Shown here one piece after another: positions 8,001-16,120 of a stretch of 33,315 nucleotides of DNA (position 1 is the stretch's first letter; every line of letters begins with the position of its first letter). A model generated the notes under the pieces. The model was not told where the DNA came from. It did no database searches and saw only the letters and a list, made by a program, of their open reading frames with translations. Position numbers and translations under genes: made by a program. The stretch is from Leptospiraceae bacterium (GTDB taxonomy: Bacteria; Spirochaetota; Leptospiria; Leptospirales; Leptospiraceae), in NCBI GenBank assembly GCA_025360185.1, contig JANYCR010000193.1, positions 1-33,315 on the forward strand. The letters are read 5' to 3'.

Positions 8001-10349
8001 CGTCCATGCTTTTTCGCCTAATAGTAGAATACCGGTTTTAGCATATTCCATTGTCGCCTGATAAGCAGTAGCCCCTCTAGCTTTTTTGGAGGCAATTAGA
8101 TTTAAAAGAACAAGATTTACTTTTTCTGAGTCATTTTCTAAAAAGGAAATTCCATAGTTTAATTGATTCACGATTGTAAATATTTTTTCTTCTCGTGCTT
8201 CTTTTGAAATTCTATCTTCTAAAATTTTTCCAATTTGGTAATGAGTCTTCAATCTTTTTTCTTCTGGAATTAGAGAATAGGCAGCTTGTTGTATTCGATC
8301 GTGTGCAAATTTGAAATCTTGCGTTTTACGTTCATTATCCTCTTCTGAATTATTTAAAGAAATTACTTCCTGAATGAAGCCTAATGAAAATAATAAATTT
8401 TCTGAAATAGCAGGATTTAATTCTTTCAGAGTATTTTCTACGGGAGTTTGGGCAACGAGGCTAAGTGTATTTAGTGTAAATTGATTTCCGATACAAGCGG
8501 CTAATTGCAATAATCTTTGGCACTCTGGATCTAATTTTTGAATTTTGTTAGCCATTAGCTCTACCACATTATCAGTAAACCCTGTGGTCTTAATTTTTTC
8601 TATATCCCATGTCCATTTTTGTCTTACAGTATCAAAGTCTAGCAATCGCTCGGAGTAAAGAGATTTCAAAAACTCTCTCATAAAAAAAGGATTACCGCCG
8701 GTTTTTGTGTATACTAATTCTGCAAGCGGGCGAATATTTATCGTTTCTGTTTTTAGGGTATCAGCTATTATCCTCTCAATGGTATCCAGGCTTAAAGGAG
8801 AGAGCGAGATATAATTTATAGTAGCCCCTGTTTCTTGAATTTCTTCTAGAGTAGTGAATAAGGGATGTAACCGGGATACTTCGTTATCACGATAAGCAGC
8901 AATTAGTAGAAGACCGATTGTATTCGATCGCATTAATAACCCTAATAAATTTAACGATGCTCCATCTGCCCATTGTAGATCATCTAAAAAAATTACGAGA
9001 GGATGTTCAGGTCTAGTAAACAGTTTAATAAATCTCTCGAATACTAAATTAAATCTATTTTGTGATTCATTGATTGTTAATTCAGGAACCGATTGTTGCT
9101 TACCTATGATTAGCTCTAAGTCAGGAATTGCGTCTACGATTACTTGGGCATTATCCCCTAGAGCAGACTGAATTTTATTTCGCCAACTATCAAGTTGAAT
9201 TTGCGTTTCTCCTAATAGCTGCTTTGTTAGGTCTTGAAAAATATTTAAAAAAGCATGGTAGGGAATATTGCGGTTATACTGATCGAATTTTCCAGAAATA
9301 AAATATCCCCTTTTTTCTGTAATCGGTTTGTAAATTTCTGCGACTAATGATGATTTTCCGACGCCTGAATAACCTGTTAGGACGAGCATTGTAGTTTTCC
9401 CAGAAGAAATACTTTCGAAAGCAGAAAGTAAAGTTTCGATTTCTTTTTCTCTGCCATATAGTTTTTGTGGAATTTGAAATTTATCTGAAATATCTTTTAA
9501 GGCGAGAGATGAAAAACTTTCATTATAATCGGTAATACCTGAACTTAAAACTTCCAAGTCATAATGGAGTCCAAATCCGCTCACATAGCGCTCTTCCGCA
9601 TTTTTTAAAATTAATTTCATTACTAGATCAGAAAGTGGAATCGGAATCGAGGAATCTAGTTCATGTGGAGGAACAGGTTGTATTGCAATATGAGAATGAA
9701 CTAATTCCATCGGATCTCTAAAGTCAAATGGTAATTTGCCGGTCAGAAATTCATAAAAAGTAATACCTAAAGAATAAAAATCAGTTCGATAATCTATGGA
9801 TCTGTTCATTCTTCCTGTTTGCTCTGGAGAAATATAATTGAGTGTCCCTTCGAGGACATTAGGACTTTCTAATATACTATTTTCTCGGGTAAAAGTGGTG
9901 GAAATTCCAAAGTCAATTAGTCTTAGGCTTCCAGTCTTAGCATTGAAAATAAAATTGGATGGATTTATATCTTTGTGAATAACATTATTCTTATGGACAT
10001 CTAGAATAGCTTTTGCCATTAGAATTGCTATTTTGAAAAATTGGGATAATTCTACTTTGCCTCTAAAGTATTCTTTCAGGGATATACCACCAATATCCTC
10101 TAAAATAATTCCATGATGATTTTCTTGCTGCTCAAAGGAATATGCATTTATGACGTAGTTTGATTTTATTTTTGAGAGGATTTGAAATTCTGTTTCTAGT
10201 CTCGAAATTAAATCTGGATAGGGAAATTCAGTTTTAAGTATTTTTAAAATTACTTTCTTTCCATTTTCTGCATGAGTGGCTCTATAAATTCCCGTGTATT
10301 TAGTTTCTTGCAGTTTTTCTTCTATCTTGTATTTTCCAAATTCTTGCAT
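5100..10349 (-). CDS. Trifunctional Ser/Thr kinase / AAA-type ATPase / GAF / SpoIIE-type PP2C phosphatase
   Basis: A 1749-residue cytoplasmic signalling protein with four blocks. Residues 1-270 are a Ser/Thr kinase: K36 in VILKILK, H125-K-D127 in HKDINPSN, D146-F-G, and SPEQTGR near 174. Residues 295-700 are an ATPase with P-loop GYSGVGKS (326-333) and a Walker B-like VIFLDDLQWADG. A long helical TPR-like middle follows. Near 1330-1480 lies a GAF domain (LLTALMKILVENAGAEKGILLL ... SSQAAISIEN). The last ~210 residues are a SpoIIE/PP2C phosphatase (GGDYYDVI, VIGDVSGHG, LLFTDGITEA, DDITF). Proteins of this layout are known; many relatives end in a histidine kinase instead. It heads an operon with HATPase and STAS-like genes, which fits the PP2C domain acting on the phosphorylated STAS protein. 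The GAF ligand is unknown. Confidence 0.9.
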   Translation of the reverse strand: MQEFGKYKIEEKLQETKYTGIYRATHAENGKKVILKILKTEFPYPDLISRLETEFQILSKIKSNYVINAYSFEQQENHHGIILEDIGGISLKEYFRGKVELSQFFKIAILMAKAILDVHKNNVIHKDINPSNFIFNAKTGSLRLIDFGISTTFTRENSILESPNVLEGTLNYISPEQTGRMNRSIDYRTDFYSLGITFYEFLTGKLPFDFRDPMELVHSHIAIQPVPPHELDSSIPIPLSDLVMKLILKNAEERYVSGFGLHYDLEVLSSGITDYNESFSSLALKDISDKFQIPQKLYGREKEIETLLSAFESISSGKTTMLVLTGYSGVGKSSLVAEIYKPITEKRGYFISGKFDQYNRNIPYHAFLNIFQDLTKQLLGETQIQLDSWRNKIQSALGDNAQVIVDAIPDLELIIGKQQSVPELTINESQNRFNLVFERFIKLFTRPEHPLVIFLDDLQWADGASLNLLGLLMRSNTIGLLLIAAYRDNEVSRLHPLFTTLEEIQETGATINYISLSPLSLDTIERIIADTLKTETINIRPLAELVYTKTGGNPFFMREFLKSLYSERLLDFDTVRQKWTWDIEKIKTTGFTDNVVELMANKIQKLDPECQRLLQLAACIGNQFTLNTLSLVAQTPVENTLKELNPAISENLLFSLGFIQEVISLNNSEEDNERKTQDFKFAHDRIQQAAYSLIPEEKRLKTHYQIGKILEDRISKEAREEKIFTIVNQLNYGISFLENDSEKVNLVLLNLIASKKARGATAYQATMEYAKTGILLLGEKAWTQNYKLTLELYNLATESASLIGEFDFLNHCIDAITKNAMTALDQVDVYFVKIQSLASQNKFQDAIQTGQLILEKLGAEFPKNPTPDDFIKGINEISSLLGEKKPEDLFNLPKMTDPEKLAILNIGASLIPTAYNAGSPLFPLLIILLVNLSIRFGNSPISTFGYTNYGILLCNLMQDVLLSDAFRKLAHKLAMEPESKPFRSGTLTGIGIFLLHRTTHLKETIPLLQSGFQLGLETGALEIIGYTGYAICLNSFWSGEPLKQLRIKITSYRDTLQNLNQLTGANYCNIFLETTLSLLSAKELELSTNPEFFLNDTSILEEANASGDRTRLFYYYLHSLSLHFILGDLTLAEKSAIKIREYLVAGSGTIAEAILYFYDSLIALTNLSEKEFVTNGNIPPDAQKIFDRVEENQKQLLHWSKYAPMNHLHRFTLVEAEKCRVLGKRLEASDHYDYAIELAQKNGFIQDEAISNELAFRFWLSHNKKEFAQIYLQKAYYSYSVWGANRKLENLQQNFPAQILSIKDTGENYFQGGTILSGMTTTTTNRMEANLSLDFVSIMKASQIISGEIILDKLLTALMKILVENAGAEKGILLLDEKAQLSVVAAWDSKSKVFDFSNRTFNEDYSLLSSSVVNFVSRTKQNLVIENLSKEEKFKDAYITKNNPKSVLCIPLLNQGKLIGIVYLENNLITGAFTKDRIEVLKMLSSQAAISIENATLYSNLENVTKEKTRVTTEMEIAKDIQTSLLPKKPVLTGFEVATYMHTAELVGGDYYDVIHAGGKEWFVIGDVSGHGVTAGLIMMMTQTAIHTILNSVDANNPAELLKRVNFVISSNIKKMNLNKYMTLTLFLKEADGQIYYSGMHQDLLLYSAKNKEVKIIETNGSWLGYFELYNEYQLDSIKMESGDILLLFTDGITEATNTSNEMFEVTGLSKLLSEVGEESVEMIKEKILYSLKKYTTEDDITFMIFKKS

Positions 10350-10377
10350 TACGCGCCTTTATTGATTGTTTTTACAA

Positions 10378-10406
10378 AATATGAAAGAAGGAAAAAAATA
10401 AGACAA
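10378..10406 (-). promoter_or_regulatory. Candidate sigma70-type promoter for the kinase/HATPase/STAS operon
   Basis: On the minus strand, TTGTCT (complement of 10401-10406) and CATATT (complement of 10378-10383) are separated by 17 bases. Each matches the sigma70 consensus at four of six positions. The -10 box is about 28 bases upstream of the ATG at 10349. The 170-bp gap 10350-10519 is otherwise very AT-rich and shows no gene. AT-rich DNA produces such matches by chance, so this is tentative. Confidence 0.3.
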
Positions 10407-10519
10407 GCAATTTTCATTTAACAGAAGAAAAACACTTATTCATAGAGAAACTCGAAAAATATTAGCATAGAAAAAGCATAAAATGAACTTGAATTCCTGT
10501 CTAGAGGAGTTAATGGTAT

Positions 10520-11638
10520 TTAATCAATGTTTACTAGTTCAGTACCTTTGTAATAGAATGCAAGGATATCTCTATAGTCGTAGCTTTTTTCTGCCATACC
10601 TTTGCTTCCCCATTGACTCATGCCTACACCGTGACCGAAGCCCTGTCCTTTTATACGAAAAATTTCTTCTTCCAATTGAATTTCAAATAGGAGGGAGCGC
10701 ATAACAGTTTGTCCAACGGCTCGTCTGAATTCGACTGCGTTCATAGAAACGGTTTTATCTTTTCCTTCTATTTCCATAGTCTTAGCACGACCGGAGGGAG
10801 TGGACTCGGAAATTTTTATTCCTTTAATTTCTTCCAGATCTAAAGATTTTAATTTGTCTTGCATCTGGTTACGGCTAAGAAAGATTTTCCACTCAAAGTT
10901 TTCTGCGGCTCTACAATGAGGAGAATCAACAGCTACTAGATAGGTTAATCCTGTATAGCCCCAGACATGCTCCGGTGATTCTGTTTTGCCACCACTATTG
11001 CTATGATAAAAAGTTCTGGCAGGTTTATTTTGATAGATTAAAATTTCTCCTGCTGTATCCCTGACTGCCTGGTTAGAGCGAACGGTTTCTCGCTTGATTC
11101 CTCCATAGACTTGCGACTGGGTTGTGGATTCTAGATGGTATATGCTATTAGGAGGGGATAATATGGAATCAACCGCATATGTTCTTGCGGCAACCGCTTG
11201 CGACTTGAGAGCTTCCATATGCCAACTAGAAGGCATTTCTGCGGGAACCACTCCCATGAGATAATCTTCCATAGGAACTTTATTTACGAATACAAATTTT
11301 CCAGTAGCTGGCTCAGGAACTACTTCCAATTCACCGCGGTAGGGCATTTCTCTAATAGTAAATTGATTTGTATCAAATGTAAATTTCAATTTTTCTTTTG
11401 TATCGGCTGGTTGGAAAGTATAATTATAATCTAAGTCGAGTTTACTACCAGTTAGCTGCAAATGAATTTTTCCTTTTGATTTAATTTCTAGCGGAGAATC
11501 AAATTTTCCCAGGTTCACTTTAATGGTTTTTAATAAGTCTTTATCAATGGGCTTCCATGATTTTTGGAAGAAGGAAGTGCAAGAATAATTTAATAAAAGG
11601 AATGCAATAAAAAAGAGTGAGTAAATATATTTAGTCAT
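10520..11638 (-). CDS. SpoIID/LytB-domain lipoprotein, probable peptidoglycan lytic enzyme
   Basis: A 372-residue protein with a lipoprotein signal ending LLLNYSC (Cys20), so it is probably anchored in the envelope. The SpoIID domain is clear. It has MEDYLMGVVPAEMPSSWHMEALKSQAVAARTYA near 125-157, HSNSGGKTESPEHVWG near 213-228, PYLVAVDSPHC-like TYLVAVDSPHC, and GQGFGHGVGMSQWGSKGMA near the end. In Bacillus SpoIID, this domain cleaves glycan strands lacking stem peptides as a lytic transglycosylase. The glutamate in VVPAEMP corresponds to the catalytic residue of that family. Spirochaetes do not sporulate, so the role here is more likely general wall remodelling or septum work. The upstream region carries a strong palindrome (11643-11723). 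Confidence 0.88.
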   Translation of the reverse strand: MTKYIYSLFFIAFLLLNYSCTSFFQKSWKPIDKDLLKTIKVNLGKFDSPLEIKSKGKIHLQLTGSKLDLDYNYTFQPADTKEKLKFTFDTNQFTIREMPYRGELEVVPEPATGKFVFVNKVPMEDYLMGVVPAEMPSSWHMEALKSQAVAARTYAVDSILSPPNSIYHLESTTQSQVYGGIKRETVRSNQAVRDTAGEILIYQNKPARTFYHSNSGGKTESPEHVWGYTGLTYLVAVDSPHCRAAENFEWKIFLSRNQMQDKLKSLDLEEIKGIKISESTPSGRAKTMEIEGKDKTVSMNAVEFRRAVGQTVMRSLLFEIQLEEEIFRIKGQGFGHGVGMSQWGSKGMAEKSYDYRDILAFYYKGTELVNID

Positions 11639-12127
11639 AGGCTGTTGTTAATTATGAATTTTTAATTTTGAATTAACTCACCTAACGGTGGGTTCTTTAT
11701 TCAAAATTTATAATTCAACAATCTTAATTAATTATATTATCGGGAACTTGTCAAGGGTAATTTAATTTTTGGTTTTCGATAAGCTTCCTATAAGAAGACG
11801 ATATACTAAAGATAGGTTAGCAATGGGTTCAGAGATATACACGGGATAACTTCAAATTGCCCCTCTCACCCATATTTGTAGTAATAGAGAACCCACTCCT
11901 AGTCTATGTTATATGTATCGTTATCTTATCGGATGGTAAAAGAAATTTTAAATCCCCTAATTATTTAAATGTTGTTTAATTCTTTCTATATAGTCCCTTT
12001 GCGAAAGGGGATGGCTTTTGTGTGAAAAAATACTACAAATAGAGTAGTGGTTTGCACTAATTTTTCCTTGTCAAAAATGGAATGTATGCTTAGCGTCTTA
12101 AATTGAAATTTCCCGAAGGACAGACCC
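11639..12127. other. 489-bp gene-free region with several inverted repeats
   Basis: No convincing gene is seen. The region lies between the divergent starts of the SpoIID-like lipoprotein and the nSTAND receptor, so promoters for both must be here. It holds the 11643-11723 palindrome and a 6-bp stem with a GCG loop at 11995-12009. A 10-bp inverted pair (ATTTGTAGTA at 11874-11883, TACTACAAAT at 12031-12040) is also present, with short GGGTTC/GAACCC repeats. The nSTAND gene has AAGGA seven bases before its ATG. The pattern could be remnants of a small mobile element or regulatory sites. Confidence 0.5.
11643..11723. repeat. ~80-bp imperfect palindrome
   Basis: The core is CACC-TAAC-GGTG (11679-11690). 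It extends to an 8-pair stem AACTCACC/GGTGGGTT with one G-T pair. After a short interruption the arms continue as AATTTTGAAT (left) and ATTCAAAATT (right), then as looser AT-rich complementarity out to about 11643 and 11723. It could be a bidirectional terminator, a cruciform-forming repeat or a degenerate mobile palindrome. Only one copy is visible. Confidence 0.5.
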
Positions 12128-15100
12128 ATGAGCCAAATTAAGAACATTGAAAAAATTCCAGAAGAAGTAAGAGAGCTTACAGAGTTAGGACTTGGGGAGG
12201 CTTTGAAAAAAGGCAGTCTGGGGAAAATGAAGATTAACTTCATCCAGATTGAAAACTCACTTTCTGGAGGAAAGACCGGTGCAGTCGTATTTGTAGCGCG
12301 ATATGGAGTGAAAGATAAAACAACGTTTGTTCGCGTATTAAAAATTGCTGCAAAAGAAATATGTGAATCAGAGAACGAAGGCTACGTTAAAACCCGTGAG
12401 ACGTTACTTGATATATTCAGTCAGGTGGAGTATTATACAGAAGATGAATTTGTGTCCGATAAAAATGATTACGGCATCCTTCTCTACCAAGACGTAGGCA
12501 CGGTAGCGGCAAGTGACTTAAAAGGAATCGCAAAGTATTTCACAAATAAAATCCTTAAAGCGGATAATGAGCATAAACCAGAAATCAAAGAAGAGACTGA
12601 AAAATTTTCTCGTGAACTGTCGCTTCTCATGCAGAAAGAAGTATTCCTCGGATTAAAGAAAGGTCTTTATGGAAATGTAAAAAGAAAAGATGTAAACTTA
12701 TCTGACTATTACGGAAAGAAACTCATTTCAGACAAAGTCAAACTGGGATTAGCCGAACTAAAAATAATTGAACCAACACTTCCCGATCGCGCGACGATTT
12801 TAGAATATTTTAATATCAATGCAACCTATCATGAAGTAAATTATGTGCATGGAGATTTGAATCCTGAAAATGTTCTCGTGTGGGAAAACGAAAGAGGCTT
12901 TCTTAGTTGTAAGCTCATTGACTTCGGGGAAGTGATTCCCAAGAAGAAAGATAATTTCACTCCACTCTTCTGGGATTACTCACGATTACTCGGTGAAATG
13001 ATTTTAAATTTTGTGGAAGAGATGATGAATCAACCGACCGATAGAGAGGACGCGCGCCGCGCGTCTCTACGCGATGAAAATGGACGTCCTTCTGATAATT
13101 CAAATCCATTTTCCCAAAAAGAACAAATCAATCAAATCCTAAACGATTTCTATTTAGTAGTAGAAGCCTTCTTTAAAAATGATCCATCTAAATTAGAAAA
13201 CGCAAATCCAAAGATTGAGTATATCTCTAGAATTTATTTATCAACACTGTTTGATTTTATAAACGAAGCCAAAAGCGGATTAAAAGATTTACGTAGAGCA
13301 GAGGTGATGCAGGATTATTTTTATTGTCAGATATTATTCTTTTTGTTCTTTGCGAAGTTTCAAAGAGAAAATCCTTACAAGAGGCTATTCGGTGTTAAGT
13401 TTGCTTTGAAGTTGTATGAGTTTGCAAATTCGGGCGAAGCGGGTTTACAGAGTTTAATTCTTTCGCTCGAAAAATTCTATTTTGAGTTTTCGTCCTCACA
13501 GGCTAAGAACAAACAGCCGCAGATTGGTCCGACTATAGGCGCAAGATCTCCTTTTATGGGCTTATCGTATTTTCAAGAGAAGGACAAAGAATTCTTTTTT
13601 GGTCGGGAGAAGTTTACAGAAGAACTCTTAAAAGCAATCGAAGAAAAACCAATCGTAGCACTTGCAGGAGCATCCGGTAGCGGCAAATCATCAGTAGTCC
13701 ATGCAGGTGTAATTCCAAAATTACGAGAACAGGGTTATTTGATTTTTAAATTTCGCCCAGGGGTTAATCCTTATATGGCGGCAATGAACGCCCTCCGTAA
13801 TACGAATACGAATACCATTGAACTACATACGGACGCGCGGCGCGCATCCTCTGAAGCGGTTGGACGATCCTCTGAATCGTCAGAATTAGGACGTTCGCAA
13901 TTAGAAGTAGGACGTGCGGCGCACGTCCCTACGGGGATTGATTTAATAGAATTAATTCGTAATATCCTGAAATCCAATCCTGGCAAACGCCTATTTTTAT
14001 TGGGTGATCAATTCGAAGAATTGTTTACCCTTTGCACGGATGCTAGACAACGAGAAGACTTGGGTTCGGCGTTAATTGATGCGGCTAAGGAATTTAAAGA
14101 TCGGTTTCGTTTTTTCATAACCATTCGATCCGACTTCTGGACTAAGCTTTTAGAGGATGCAGGATTCTCTTCTGTCGTTGGTGATTCTGGTGAGCATAAA
14201 GCTTTAGGTGAAAGATTCTTCTTGAGTCCGATGACTATAGAAGAACTCCGTTCTACAATTGAGAAACCTCTCGCAGTATCTAAGCTATTCATTCAAGACG
14301 GGCTAACAGACCTTATCCTAACATCAGTTTCTAGGGATTCGGGAAGTTTACCGTTGCTAGAATTTTGTCTACAGGAACTTTGGAAGAAACAAGTAGATTT
14401 GACTCTCACTTATAATGCTTATAAGGAAATTGGAGAAGTTAAAGGTGCGTTAGCCTCCTATGCAGACGAAGTTTTTTCTAAATTAATTAACAAAGACAAA
14501 GAGCTTTCAAATAAGATTTTTATTCAATTAGTTCAACCAGGAGAAGGGACTGAAGATACAAGAAGACTTGCAATCAAAAAAGATTTTTCACATATAGGAG
14601 ATTCAGATAAAATATGGAATTTAATTCAAAGACTCGCTAATGATCGTCTTATTGTTACCGGCATACAAGCCGAAACCAACGAAGAGACTGTGGAAGTTGT
14701 TCATGAAGCATTGATTCGAGAATGGGGAATTTTGAAAGATTGGATGGAAGAGGATCGTAAATTTCGAATTTGGCAAGAAGAACTACGTCGAGAATTAAAA
14801 AAATGGGAAAGCAATAACAAATCAGAAATCAATTTACTGAAAGGCTTAATGCTCATAGAATCGGAAGACTGGCTAGATAAAAATAATTCTGATATTAACA
14901 AACAAGAACAAGAATTTATTTCTTTGAGTGCTCAATCGAGAGAAAAAGAATTAGAAAAAAAACAAAAGGCTAATTCAATTTCAACGCGATTTCAATTAAT
15001 TTTCGCAGGCATGGCTCTTATATTATTAGGGATAATTGGTGTAACAGGTTTTACTTATTATAAGAACTCTATAGCAATTCTTTCTTTGACAGAAGATTTA

Positions 15101-16120
15101 ATTGATCAAATCAATAACCGCGTCATCCAAAAGACAACGAGTTATCTATTCACCGCCGTCGATATGACAGAGCTATCCTCCAAAGTTGCAGGTGAAGGTG
15201 CCAATTCGATTTTAGAGAACCAGGGACTGAACTCCCTCATGATTAATATTTTAATCCTTCACCCACAACTCACCATGTTTAACATTGGAAATGAGCGCGG
15301 TGACTTTCTAATGCAAAGACGATGGACAGATGCAACTATCGCCACAAAAACAATTGATAGATCGAAGAAAGACAAAGACCCAAAGGTCACCTGGAAGTAC
15401 CGAGACCAAAGTGGAAAGATCATTAAAGAAGAAATTGTAAAAGAAGACTATGATCCAAGAAAACGTCCCTGGTATATAGGAGCCAAAGAAAAAGAAGGAC
15501 TCTTTTGGAGTGATGTATATATTTTTAATACTGGAAAAATTCCCGGCATAACAGCATCTGCTCCCGTTCATGATGCAAGTGGAAACCTAATGGGAATTTT
15601 TGGATTGGATATTCCTTTAATTGAAATTTCCAATTTCTTGGAAGATTTACGTAAAGAAATCCAAGATAAAAAGTTTGGAAAGACAGCGATTGCGTTTATT
15701 GTAAACACAAAGGGAGACCTTGTGGCTTATCCCGATATAACACAGCCTATGATTAAAGAGCCAGATGGAAATTTTCGTTCTAGAAAAATTACCGAGTTAG
15801 AAGTAAACCCACCTATTGTTCAAGATTCCTATAAATATTTTTCGGAAACTAAAGATACAAAATTTACTTTTGAGACTGGCGGCAAAAGATACATTGCCTC
15901 TTATAAAAAATTCCCAGATACTTTCGAGAAGGATTGGACAGTCGGTCTTGTTGTTCCGGAAGATGATTATATTGGGGCGATCAAAGAAACAAACGATTTA
16001 TTACTAACGGTTACAGTCATTACGATGTTCATTTTCGGTATATTGGTTTTTATTCTAAATTCTTTGCAAAAAACATTGACTGGATTAATTGTTACGAAGG
16101 GTAAGAATCAGAAGGTGTGA
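12128..16120 (+). CDS. Membrane-anchored Cache-sensor nSTAND NTPase with N-terminal kinase-like domain
   Basis: A 1330-residue protein; AAGGA lies seven bases before the ATG. Residues ~1-300 form a kinase/phosphotransferase-like domain: RVLKIAAKEI for the lysine strand, then H241-G-D243-LNPEN248 and I-D265-F-G. Residues ~470-900 are an nSTAND1-like NTPase: SPFMGLSYFQ...FFFGRE entry motif, P-loop GASGSGKS (514-521), and Walker B-like LFLLGDQFEELF (D627). A coiled stretch then leads to a membrane segment near 955-980. A periplasmic dCache-type sensor of about 300 residues follows (RPWYIGAKEKEGLFWSDVY, GLDIPLIEI), then a second membrane segment near 1300. The inferred logic is that an outside ligand is sensed by Cache, and the NTPase and kinase-like effector act inside. 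Two palindromic REP elements lie in-frame (near residues 308-315 and 568-602). Substrate and biological role are unknown. Confidence 0.85.
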   Translation: MSQIKNIEKIPEEVRELTELGLGEALKKGSLGKMKINFIQIENSLSGGKTGAVVFVARYGVKDKTTFVRVLKIAAKEICESENEGYVKTRETLLDIFSQVEYYTEDEFVSDKNDYGILLYQDVGTVAASDLKGIAKYFTNKILKADNEHKPEIKEETEKFSRELSLLMQKEVFLGLKKGLYGNVKRKDVNLSDYYGKKLISDKVKLGLAELKIIEPTLPDRATILEYFNINATYHEVNYVHGDLNPENVLVWENERGFLSCKLIDFGEVIPKKKDNFTPLFWDYSRLLGEMILNFVEEMMNQPTDREDARRASLRDENGRPSDNSNPFSQKEQINQILNDFYLVVEAFFKNDPSKLENANPKIEYISRIYLSTLFDFINEAKSGLKDLRRAEVMQDYFYCQILFFLFFAKFQRENPYKRLFGVKFALKLYEFANSGEAGLQSLILSLEKFYFEFSSSQAKNKQPQIGPTIGARSPFMGLSYFQEKDKEFFFGREKFTEELLKAIEEKPIVALAGASGSGKSSVVHAGVIPKLREQGYLIFKFRPGVNPYMAAMNALRNTNTNTIELHTDARRASSEAVGRSSESSELGRSQLEVGRAAHVPTGIDLIELIRNILKSNPGKRLFLLGDQFEELFTLCTDARQREDLGSALIDAAKEFKDRFRFFITIRSDFWTKLLEDAGFSSVVGDSGEHKALGERFFLSPMTIEELRSTIEKPLAVSKLFIQDGLTDLILTSVSRDSGSLPLLEFCLQELWKKQVDLTLTYNAYKEIGEVKGALASYADEVFSKLINKDKELSNKIFIQLVQPGEGTEDTRRLAIKKDFSHIGDSDKIWNLIQRLANDRLIVTGIQAETNEETVEVVHEALIREWGILKDWMEEDRKFRIWQEELRRELKKWESNNKSEINLLKGLMLIESEDWLDKNNSDINKQEQEFISLSAQSREKELEKKQKANSISTRFQLIFAGMALILLGIIGVTGFTYYKNSIAILSLTEDLIDQINNRVIQKTTSYLFTAVDMTELSSKVAGEGANSILENQGLNSLMINILILHPQLTMFNIGNERGDFLMQRRWTDATIATKTIDRSKKDKDPKVTWKYRDQSGKIIKEEIVKEDYDPRKRPWYIGAKEKEGLFWSDVYIFNTGKIPGITASAPVHDASGNLMGIFGLDIPLIEISNFLEDLRKEIQDKKFGKTAIAFIVNTKGDLVAYPDITQPMIKEPDGNFRSRKITELEVNPPIVQDSYKYFSETKDTKFTFETGGKRYIASYKKFPDTFEKDWTVGLVVPEDDYIGAIKETNDLLLTVTVITMFIFGILVFILNSLQKTLTGLIVTKGKNQKV
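13048..13070 (-). repeat. REP element A, in-frame inside the nSTAND receptor gene
   Basis: GGACGCGC-GCC-GCGCGTCT forms an 8-pair stem (one G-T) with a three-base loop. It is followed by CTAC, the complement of the GTAG head found on the other copies. It is read as DARRASLR. It lies between the kinase-like and NTPase domains, in a linker. A partial copy with GGACGTCC follows at about 13082. Confidence 0.8.
13831..13932 (-). repeat. REP cluster B, in-frame inside the NTPase domain coding region
   Basis: Four GGACG-headed units start at 13831, 13862, 13889 and 13910. The last is a full element (13910-13932): GGACGTGC-GGC-GCACGTCC, a perfect 8-pair stem, followed by CTAC. The first (13831-13849) has a 7-of-8 stem but no CTAC. 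The second is a six-pair hairpin GACGAT/ATCGTC. The cluster adds about 34 serine/arginine/glycine-rich residues between the P-loop and Walker B. The full element is read as GRAAHVPTG, a different frame from element A. Confidence 0.8.

Noticed and set aside
11986-12243. 85-residue minus-strand open frame over the start of the nSTAND gene
   Set aside because: Overlaps the well-supported start of the receptor and has no motif; composition is that of an antisense shadow.
13771-14292. Minus-strand open frames inside the nSTAND gene
   Set aside because: Open because the REP palindromes lack stops in most frames on both strands; no start signals or domain.
12128-16120. Histidine kinase or chemoreceptor identity for the Cache-containing protein
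   Set aside because: No HisKA/HATPase, HAMP or methyl-accepting signalling domain is visible; the cytoplasmic part is nSTAND and kinase-like.
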